Part shown: positions 7,444 to 12,744 of the stretch, one piece after another | Numbering within the stretch: the stretch's first letter is position 1 | Layout of the letters: the number at the start of each line of letters is the position of its first letter | DNA from: HGM13634 sp045537285 | Lineage (GTDB): Bacteria; Bacillota; Clostridia; TANB77; CAG-508 | Assembly (NCBI GenBank): GCA_045537285.1 | Contig: JAZSPC010000042.1 | Coordinates: 1-12,744 of the forward strand | Reading direction: 5' to 3' | Length of the DNA stretch: 12,744 bases | Notes under the pieces: model-generated | The model's database searches: none | What the model saw: only the letters and a program-made list of their open reading frames with translations | Told to the model about the DNA's origin: nothing | Program-made: the position numbers and the translations under genes

Positions 7444-7540
7444 TGAAGCGATACCACAGAGTGTGGCGTGTCGACAAAAATGGTTTTGAAAAATGCATCT
7501 CGAAACATATCTCTAAAAACAGAGATATGTTTTAATTTTA
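7444..7540 (+). ncRNA. RNA2, second copy of the antitoxin-like RNA
   Basis: This is a predicted RNA of about 95 bases, from promoter to terminator. Its element at 7450-7473 matches the RNA1 element at 7089-7113 apart from the inner loop (GAG in place of GAAA, one base shorter). Both keep CCACA/TGTGG, the outer helix and the GCGTGTCG tail. No toxin-like frame lies opposite it. It could be a relic of a duplicated toxin-antitoxin pair, or an antitoxin acting in trans, since its element is complementary to the toxin mRNA 3' end. It could also be a leader-type RNA upstream of gdpP, although gdpP has its own promoter. With the toxin leader, promoters and terminator it accounts for the 355-base stretch without a gene at 7292-7646. 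Confidence 0.65.
7503..7540 (+). terminator. Terminator of RNA2
   Basis: AAACATATCTCT (7503-7514), loop AAAAAC, AGAGATATGTTT (7521-7532), then TAATTTTA: a perfect 12-bp stem with a modest T-tract. The TATCTCT/AGAGATA core echoes the RNA1 terminator (CATCTCT/AGAGATG). Confidence 0.8.
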
Positions 7541-7541
7541 A

Positions 7542-7586
7542 GGTGCAATTTTTTTATCTTAAAATCAAGTATTACACATTTGCACC
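7542..7586. repeat. Inverted repeat upstream of the gdpP promoter
   Basis: GGTGCAA (7542-7548) and TTGCACC (7580-7586) are perfect 7-bp arms separated by 31 AT-rich bases. The right arm ends six bases before the gdpP -35 box. It is a possible operator or weak hairpin; no T-run follows, so it is not a terminator. Confidence 0.4.
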
Positions 7587-7591
7587 AAACC

Positions 7592-7621
7592 TTGACAAAA
7601 GTGCCTGATTTGGAGTACAAT
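7592..7621 (+). promoter_or_regulatory. Promoter of gdpP-rplI-dnaB
   Basis: A perfect TTGACA (7592-7597), 18 bases, TACAAT (7616-7621); transcription should begin near 7628, about 19 bases before the ATG. No other consensus promoter was noticed before rplI or dnaB. Confidence 0.85.
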
Positions 7622-7646
7622 ATATATGTTATAAAAGGGGGATTTT

Positions 7647-9656
7647 ATGCCTAAGAAAGATAAAAGTTTTATAAACTTAGTTTCAAAAACAAAAATATAT
7701 TTAGTAATTATAGCTATATTACTAATAATGCTATGTTTAAAGGACAATACGCTTATTGTACCTTCAATTTGTATATATGCATTAATAGTAATTTATTCAT
7801 TATGGACAAATAGTAAGAGAATAGATGAGATATCAAAACATATACAAGATGTAACATTTAATGTAGATTCAACAATAAAGAACTCACTTGTAAATTCACC
7901 ATTCCCATTAATAATAATGGAAACAGATGGAAATGTGATTTGGAAAAGTTCAAAAGTAGTAAGTGAATTTGCAAACACAGATATAACTAGTACATTAAAA
8001 AATCTTGCAAAAGAAATAAAATTAGATATTTTAGAAAGCAAATTAAATAAAGAAGGAGCAAAATGCTCAATAGAAAAAGAAGTTGAAATTGGAAAAAACA
8101 CATATAAAGTTTTAGGAGAATATGTAAAATCTAAAAAGAAAAAAAGTGACTACATGATGACTTTATACTTTGTGGATAACACAGAACTTCTAAAAATGGA
8201 GAAAAAGCTAAAAGATGAAGAAACTTGTGTTGGATTTATAATGATAGACAACTATGACGAAATGATAGAGCTTTTACCAGAAGATAAAAAAGCATTTATA
8301 CTAGCAGAAGTAGAAAAGAAAATTTTTGACTGGGCTTTTAAGTTTAATGGCGCAATAGTAAAGTCAGATAGAAAAACATATGCTTATCTTATAGAACAAC
8401 AGGATTTAGAAAATATTAAACAAGAAAAATTTGATATTTTAGATGAAGTAAAAGAAATAGATACAGATGAAACAGTAACAGTAACTTTAAGTATAGCAAT
8501 ATCTAATGAAGGAGAAACAATTTTAGAAAAATATAAATCAGCACAAACAGCAATGGATTTAGTATTAGGACGTGGTGGAGACCAAGCTGTTACAAGAGAA
8601 AATGATAAATATACTTTCTTTGGTGGAAAAACTTTGGAAGTAGAAAAAAGAACAAGGGTAAAAGCTAGAACTGTTGCAAGAGCATTAGAACAATTAATAG
8701 AAGAATCTGAAAAAGTAATTGTAATGGGGCATGTAAATCCAGATATAGATAGTTTGGGTTCCGGTTTAGGAATATACAGACTTGCTAAAAGTTTAGGGAA
8801 AGATGCATATATAGTGAACAACAACACAGGAGTATCATTAGAACAATATATAGAAACGCTAAAAGAAAATGAGGAATACCAAGAAGCGTTTTTAAATAAA
8901 GTAGAAGCCTTAAATGAAATTACACAAGATACTCTTTTAGTGGTAGTAGATACTCATAAGAACAACTATGTAGAAATACCAGAATTATTAGAAGAAACAA
9001 GCAAAATAGTAGTAATAGACCACCATAGAAAAAGTCCAGAGTTTATAGAAAAAGCAATATTAACATTCCATGAAGTATATGCTTCATCTGCGGCAGAGCT
9101 TGTAACAGAAATTTTGCAATATGCAGAAACACATGTTGAATTAACAAGTTTAGAAGCAGAAGGATTGTATGCTGGAATAATGACTGATACAAAAAATTTT
9201 ACATTTAAAACAGGTGTAAGAACTTTTGAAGCAGCAGCGTTTTTAAGAAAAAAAGGTGTAGACATATTAAGAGTTAAGAAATGGTTCCAAAGTGACTTGA
9301 AGAACTATAACGAAATAGCAGACATTGTAAAAAATGCAGAAATAGTAAATGACACAATAGGAATATCAATTTACGATAAAGAAGATAGAAATGCAAACTT
9401 AATATGTGCAAAAGCGGCAGATGAATTACTTACAATCAGTGATATAAATGCATCATTTGTTTTAACAAAAGTAGGAGATAAAATATTTGTAAGTGGACGT
9501 TCAATTGGAGATATAAATGTACAAATCATATTAGAAAAATTGGGCGGTGGAGGTCACATAACTGTCGCAGGAGCTCAGTTAGAAGGTATGACATTAGAAG
9601 AAGCTAAACAAGAGTTAATTATTAGAATAAACGAATATTTTAGTGAGATAGCATAA
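7647..9656 (+). CDS. gdpP: Cyclic-di-AMP phosphodiesterase, GdpP/YybT type
   Basis: GdpP hydrolyses the second messenger c-di-AMP to pApA at the membrane. In Firmicutes this signal controls potassium and osmolyte uptake and cell-wall homeostasis. The 669 residues have the full family layout. Two membrane helices (about 15-31 and 36-53) come first, then a PAS-like region (about 75-170) and a degenerate GGDEF domain (about 180-325) in which the active motif is replaced by GRGGDQAV (308-315). The DHH domain contains H362, D366, D368 (GHVNPDIDS), D435 (VDTH) and D458-H459-H460, and the DHHA1 domain contains GGGGH (633-637). All metal-binding residues of the DHH centre appear present, so it should be active. 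The SD AAAGGGGG is just upstream of the ATG. It heads an operon with rplI 20 bases downstream, an arrangement common in this phylum. Confidence 0.95.
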   Translation: MPKKDKSFINLVSKTKIYLVIIAILLIMLCLKDNTLIVPSICIYALIVIYSLWTNSKRIDEISKHIQDVTFNVDSTIKNSLVNSPFPLIIMETDGNVIWKSSKVVSEFANTDITSTLKNLAKEIKLDILESKLNKEGAKCSIEKEVEIGKNTYKVLGEYVKSKKKKSDYMMTLYFVDNTELLKMEKKLKDEETCVGFIMIDNYDEMIELLPEDKKAFILAEVEKKIFDWAFKFNGAIVKSDRKTYAYLIEQQDLENIKQEKFDILDEVKEIDTDETVTVTLSIAISNEGETILEKYKSAQTAMDLVLGRGGDQAVTRENDKYTFFGGKTLEVEKRTRVKARTVARALEQLIEESEKVIVMGHVNPDIDSLGSGLGIYRLAKSLGKDAYIVNNNTGVSLEQYIETLKENEEYQEAFLNKVEALNEITQDTLLVVVDTHKNNYVEIPELLEETSKIVVIDHHRKSPEFIEKAILTFHEVYASSAAELVTEILQYAETHVELTSLEAEGLYAGIMTDTKNFTFKTGVRTFEAAAFLRKKGVDILRVKKWFQSDLKNYNEIADIVKNAEIVNDTIGISIYDKEDRNANLICAKAADELLTISDINASFVLTKVGDKIFVSGRSIGDINVQIILEKLGGGGHITVAGAQLEGMTLEEAKQELIIRINEYFSEIA

Positions 9657-9676
9657 AAATAAAAGGAGGAATCCAG

Positions 9677-10120
9677 ATGAAAGTTATTTTAACTCAGGAC
9701 ATCAAAGGAGTAGGCAAAAAAGACGAAATAATAAATGCAAATGATGGATATGCAAGAAACTTTTTATTACCTAGAAAGTTAGCGGTGGAAGCAAATGCTC
9801 AAAACATGAGTGAGCTACAAGGAAGAAAAGATTCAGCGAACTTTAAAAAAGACCAAGAAAAACAAAATGCTTTAAGTATACAAGAAAAATTAACAAAAGT
9901 AAGATTAAAAGTAAAAGTAAAAGCTGGTGAAAATGGAAAAATATTTGGTTCAATAACATCAAAAGAAATTGCAACAGAACTTAAAAACGGGCATGGTATT
10001 GAAATAGATAAAAAGAAAATCTTATTAAAAGACTCTATAAAAGAAACAGGAGTATTTAATATAGAAATAAAACTATACGAAGGAATAATAGGAAAATTAA
10101 AAATAGATATAGTGGGGTAA
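9677..10120 (+). CDS. rplI: 50S ribosomal protein bL9
   Basis: L9 binds 23S rRNA near the base of the L1 stalk, and its C-terminal domain reaches towards the neighbouring ribosome. The 147 residues are the normal length. The N-terminal domain (1-50) has the family signature MKVILTQDIKGVGKKDEI and the rRNA-binding GYARNFLLPRKLA. It is followed by the long charged connecting helix (about 45-75) and the C-terminal domain, with KIFGSITSKEIA and a terminal KLYEGIIGKLKIDIVG. AAAAGGAGG at about 9661-9669 fixes the start. It lies between gdpP (20-base gap) and dnaB (4-base gap), so it is translated from the same mRNA. Confidence 0.98.
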   Translation: MKVILTQDIKGVGKKDEIINANDGYARNFLLPRKLAVEANAQNMSELQGRKDSANFKKDQEKQNALSIQEKLTKVRLKVKVKAGENGKIFGSITSKEIATELKNGHGIEIDKKKILLKDSIKETGVFNIEIKLYEGIIGKLKIDIVG

Positions 10121-10124
10121 TAAA

Positions 10125-11453
10125 ATGGAAATAGGAAAAATACCACCAAGTGATATAGAAGCGGAACAAGCGGTTTTAGGGAGTATGCTTACAGATAAAG
10201 ATGCTGTAATTGCTGCGATAGAAGTTTTAAAACCAGAAGATTTTTACAGAGAAGATAATAAAACAATATATACAGCAATTTTAAGCCTATATAATAGAGC
10301 AGAACCAATAGATATAATTACATTAAAATCAGAATTGACATCTATGGGGAAATTTGATTCTATTGGTGGACTAGAATATTTAGCAGAACTTCCTGAAAAG
10401 GTTCCAACAACTGCAAATGTTGATAAATACATAAAAATTGTAGAAGAAAAAGCAATATTAAGAAGCCTTATAAAAACTGCAAATGAAATTATAACATTAG
10501 GATATGACCCAACAGAAGAAGTTGAAAATATAATGGATAGTGCAGAAAAGAAGATTTTTGATATAATGCAATCTAAGAATCAAAAAGGTTATACACCTAT
10601 AAAAGATATATTAGTAGAAACATTTGCGCAAATAGAACAATTATATAATCAAAAACAACATATAACAGGTGTACCAACAGGATTTGTAGACTTAGACTAT
10701 AAAACAGCAGGTTTACATGGTTCAGAACTAATATTAATTGCGGCGCGTCCTGCAATGGGTAAATCAGCATTTGCGTTAAATATAGCAACCAATGCAGCCG
10801 TAAGAGCAAAGACACCAGTTGCAATATTTAGCTTAGAAATGTCTAAGGAGCAAATGGTAAACAGAATTTTATGTAGTGAAGCAATGGTAGATAGCAATAA
10901 AGTAAGAACAGGTAAACTTGACGAACAAGACTGGGGTAAACTTGCCAGTAGCTTAGGACCACTATCAGAATCTGAAATATACATAGACGATACACCAGGT
11001 ATTTCTGTAATGGAAATAAGAGCTAAATGTAGAAAATTAAAACTAGAAAAAAATATAGGCTTAGTAGTAATAGACTACTTGCAATTAATTCAAGGAAGTA
11101 ATAAAAGAAATGGTAGCCGTGAGCAGGAAATCTCTGAAATAAGTAGATCTTTAAAAATACTTGCAAAAGAAATTGATGTTCCTGTAATTGCGCTATCACA
11201 ATTATCAAGAGCAGTAGAACAAAGACCAGACCATAGACCAATGCTTTCTGACCTTCGTGAATCAGGAGCTATTGAACAAGATGCCGATATAGTAATGTTC
11301 TTATATAGAGATGATTATTATAACGAAGACAGCGAAAAGAAAAATGTAGCAGAAGTAATTATGGCAAAGCACAGAGCAGGTTCAACTGGAACAGTAGAGC
11401 TATTATGGCTTGGAAATTATACTAAATTCGTTAATATTGATAAAAATAGATAA
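10125..11453 (+). CDS. dnaB: Replicative DNA helicase DnaB
   Basis: DnaB is the hexameric helicase that unwinds DNA 5' to 3' ahead of the replisome and recruits primase. It has 442 residues, the usual length. The N-terminal primase-interacting domain begins IPPSDIEAEQAVLGSML. The RecA-like domain has Walker A ARPAMGKS (207-214, with K213), the SLEMS motif, Walker B LVVIDYLQL (313-321, with D317) and the DNA-binding LSQLSRAVEQRPDHRP motif. It ends with the arginine-finger block AKHRAGSTG. No intein interrupts Walker A or B. The start lies 4 bases after rplI, with a GGGG from the rplI 3' end as a weak SD, which suggests coupled translation. It is the last gene of the operon. Confidence 0.98.
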   Translation: MEIGKIPPSDIEAEQAVLGSMLTDKDAVIAAIEVLKPEDFYREDNKTIYTAILSLYNRAEPIDIITLKSELTSMGKFDSIGGLEYLAELPEKVPTTANVDKYIKIVEEKAILRSLIKTANEIITLGYDPTEEVENIMDSAEKKIFDIMQSKNQKGYTPIKDILVETFAQIEQLYNQKQHITGVPTGFVDLDYKTAGLHGSELILIAARPAMGKSAFALNIATNAAVRAKTPVAIFSLEMSKEQMVNRILCSEAMVDSNKVRTGKLDEQDWGKLASSLGPLSESEIYIDDTPGISVMEIRAKCRKLKLEKNIGLVVIDYLQLIQGSNKRNGSREQEISEISRSLKILAKEIDVPVIALSQLSRAVEQRPDHRPMLSDLRESGAIEQDADIVMFLYRDDYYNEDSEKKNVAEVIMAKHRAGSTGTVELLWLGNYTKFVNIDKNR

Positions 11454-11459
11454 AAAGAA

Positions 11460-11490
11460 AATCCCACACTAAATGTGTGGGATTAGTTTT
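11460..11490. terminator. Bidirectional terminator between dnaB and the minus-strand gene
   Basis: AATCCCACAC (11460-11469), loop TAAAT, GTGTGGGATT (11475-11484) is a perfect 10-bp stem. On the plus strand AGTTTT follows, ending the gdpP operon. On the minus strand TTTTCTTTTT follows, giving an even better terminator for the 105-residue gene. Confidence 0.92.
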
Positions 11491-11516
11491 CATAAATTTA
11501 AGAAAATTTATGAAAA
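11487..11516. repeat. 13-bp inverted repeat at the 3' end of the minus-strand gene
   Basis: TTTTCATAAATTT (11487-11499), loop AAGA, AAATTTATGAAAA (11504-11516) is a perfect but AT-only-rich stem. It contains the stop codon of the 105-residue gene (11508-11510) and abuts the terminator. It may serve as a second 3' hairpin. Confidence 0.65.
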
Positions 11517-11825
11517 GGGAAATCGCATTGTACCAAGTGCACTTGCAAGGGCACGAAGCTCCCGAAGTGCATCTTCGAAAAATTTAAGAGCATCGTAAAT
11601 AGATACCTCCTGAGTACATACTTTTCGCAAAAGTTGTTTTGCGTCAGCAGCATCTCTTGCTATGACCTTGTACTCCGGAACAGACCGAATAAGAGTAGCA
11701 ATATGATTTACGTACTCTTTTTCAGGTGTTATAGCACGCAGATAGTCTACAACCTGAGAAACAAAGGTGATGGCAGAGTCGGTTTCGCTAAGTAGTGTTT
11801 TGGTACTTGCTGTGATATGCAACAT
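11508..11825 (-). CDS. Unrecognised 105-residue helical protein
   Basis: I do not recognise this gene. It is taken as real because it has a full set of signals on the minus strand. There is a consensus promoter (11918-11890), an SD AAGGAGG (11842-11836) 10 bases before the ATG at 11825, and a terminator after the stop. The protein is soluble, rich in Ala, Leu, Glu and Arg, and looks mostly alpha-helical, with charged helices around 35-70 and 75-98 (FFEDALRELRALASAL). It has one cysteine (C70) and no signal or membrane segment. Codon use is unlike the neighbours: of seven arginines only one is AGA, the rest being CGT, CGG and CGA, and C- or G-ending codons are frequent. This suggests acquisition from another genome. 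It might be a small regulatory or phage-derived protein, but nothing in the sequence shows this. Confidence 0.75.
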   Translation of the reverse strand: MLHITASTKTLLSETDSAITFVSQVVDYLRAITPEKEYVNHIATLIRSVPEYKVIARDAADAKQLLRKVCTQEVSIYDALKFFEDALRELRALASALGTMRFPFS

Positions 11826-11842
11826 ATTAGTTGCTCCTCCTT

Positions 11843-11918
11843 AGGGAATTTCCCCAATAAAATTTAGACGCAATGCGTCCATACAATCAATTATATCATA
11901 TTAAAGTTTAAATTGCAA
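11843..11918 (-). promoter_or_regulatory. Promoter and leader of the 105-residue gene
   Basis: On the minus strand: TTGCAA (11918-11913), 17 bases, TATAAT (11895-11890); start near 11884. The leader of about 58 bases has a hairpin GACGC-ATT-GCGTC (11879-11867) and a dyad GGGGAAATTCCC (11855-11844) directly before the SD. Its TTGCRA -35 and ATATGATATAAT -10 region match those of the 177-residue gene. Confidence 0.8.
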
Positions 11919-11927
11919 ATACTTGAT

Positions 11928-11956
11928 TTGACGAAAGTCTAAGAAAATGGTATAAT
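11928..11956 (+). promoter_or_regulatory. Promoter of tilS, leaderless
   Basis: TTGACG (11928-11933), 17 bases, TATAAT (11951-11956). The tilS ATG begins only seven bases after the -10 box, so transcription should begin at or next to the start codon. No SD is present upstream of the ATG. Confidence 0.85.
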
Positions 11957-11963
11957 ACAAGCT

Positions 11964-12744
11964 ATGAAAGAAAAAGTTTTAGATATAATAAATAAATATA
12001 ATTTAATAGAAGACGGAGATAAATTAGTAATTGGAGTTTCTGGTGGACCAGATTCAATTACTCTTTTAAATGTGCTTTTGGAAATAAAAAATGAAAAAGC
12101 TATTAATTTTAAAATGGTTGTATGCCATGTAAACCATATGATTAGAGAAGAAGCTGTACAAGATGAAGAGTATGTTTTAGAATTTTGCAAAAAATATAAT
12201 ATAGAATGTTTTATAAAAAGAATTGAAGTAGAAAAAATAGCAAGACAAGAAAAGATTGGAACAGAAGAAGCAGGAAGAAATGCTAGATATGAATTTTTTA
12301 ATGAAATTTTAGAAAAAACAAAATCAAATAAAATAGCAACAGCACATACTGCAAATGATAATGCAGAAACTGTTTTAATGAATATTATAAGAGGAAGTGG
12401 AACAGCTGGATTAAAAGGAATAGAAGTAAAAAGGGACAATTTAATTAGACCTTTAATAAATAGTTCAAGAGAAGAGATAGAAGAATATTGTAAAACAAAT
12501 AATTTAAATCCAAGAATAGATAAAACAAATTTTGAAAATGATTATACAAGAAATAAAATCCGTAATATCGTTATTCCGTACATAAAAGAGGAATTTAATC
12601 CAAACATAATTGAAACAATGGATAGATTGTCTCAAGTTGCTACGGACGAAAGCAATTACATTGATTTACAAACACAAAAAATATATCAAAAATTACTAAT
12701 TGAAAAGACTGATGAACAAATAATTTTAAAACTAAAAGAATTTA
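11964..12744 (+). CDS. tilS: tRNA(Ile)-lysidine synthetase, 3' end outside window
   Basis: TilS uses ATP to attach lysine to C34 of the CAU-anticodon tRNA-Ile so that it reads AUA instead of AUG. This is essential in a genome that, as here, uses ATA codons heavily. The visible 260 residues cover the N-terminal PP-loop ATPase: SGGPDS at 26-31, the CHVNHMIR block at 54-61, TAHTANDNAET at 126-136, and the RPLI and NDYTRNKIRN motifs towards the end of the catalytic domain. The C-terminal tRNA-binding part lies beyond the window. The ATG at 11964 is the only plausible start: a stop codon lies just upstream in frame, and the next Met (residue 51) would remove the PP-loop. There is no SD, consistent with leaderless translation. 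Confidence 0.96.
   Translation, partial: MKEKVLDIINKYNLIEDGDKLVIGVSGGPDSITLLNVLLEIKNEKAINFKMVVCHVNHMIREEAVQDEEYVLEFCKKYNIECFIKRIEVEKIARQEKIGTEEAGRNARYEFFNEILEKTKSNKIATAHTANDNAETVLMNIIRGSGTAGLKGIEVKRDNLIRPLINSSREEIEEYCKTNNLNPRIDKTNFENDYTRNKIRNIVIPYIKEEFNPNIIETMDRLSQVATDESNYIDLQTQKIYQKLLIEKTDEQIILKLKEF

Noticed and set aside
7045..7473. CRISPR-like repeats
   Set aside because: Only two direct copies, about 360 bases apart, each with a promoter and terminator; no spacer array.
7081..7540. RNA1 and RNA2 as riboswitches
   Set aside because: The element resembles no aptamer I know, no gene follows RNA1 on the plus strand, and gdpP after RNA2 has its own promoter. For RNA2 an attenuator role is not fully excluded.
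11939..12439. Minus-strand 166-codon frame
   Set aside because: It is antisense to tilS, whose PP-loop and other motifs are clear on the plus strand.

Overview
The window looks like part of the chromosome of a low-GC member of the Bacillota, probably a clostridial (gut-type) lineage. The housekeeping genes are AT-rich and use AGA for most arginines. Promoters are sigma-A type, Shine-Dalgarno (SD) sequences are AGGAGG type, and RpoC is the short Firmicute form of 1181 residues. The gdpP-rplI-dnaB order also fits. The species cannot be named from the sequence alone.

Layout. (1) 2-6286, plus strand: the 3' part of rpoB (855 residues visible) and complete rpoC, with a TTG start. They are separated by 171 bases holding a GC-rich palindrome, and the operon ends at a strong terminator (6291-6318). 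(2) 6326-7013: a single-gene unit for an unrecognised 177-residue protein with its own promoter and terminator and atypical codon use. (3) 6985-7540: the most interesting part, a probable type I toxin-antitoxin locus that I cannot match to a described one. A 49-residue membrane peptide on the minus strand has a strong SD and its own promoter. It faces a short plus-strand RNA (RNA1) that overlaps its 3' end. A second, homologous plus-strand RNA (RNA2) lies on the other side of the toxin gene, divergent from the toxin promoter, and has no visible toxin of its own. The toxin leader carries a relic of the same RNA element, and this could pair with the 3' end of the toxin mRNA. (4) 7592-11484: the operon gdpP-rplI-dnaB (c-di-AMP phosphodiesterase, ribosomal protein L9, replicative helicase). 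(5) 11508-11918, minus strand: an unrecognised 105-residue gene with its own promoter and again non-native arginine codons. (6) 11928-12744: tilS (tRNA-Ile lysidine synthetase), cut by the window end, with a promoter placed so close to the ATG that its mRNA should be leaderless.

The housekeeping genes cover transcription (RpoB/RpoC), replication (DnaB), translation (L9, TilS) and c-di-AMP turnover (GdpP). Between these blocks sit short self-contained cassettes (the two unknown genes and the toxin-antitoxin locus), each with its own promoter. This suggests that the intergenic spaces between core operons have been used as insertion sites. No tRNA, rRNA, CRISPR array, insertion sequence or replication origin was seen.
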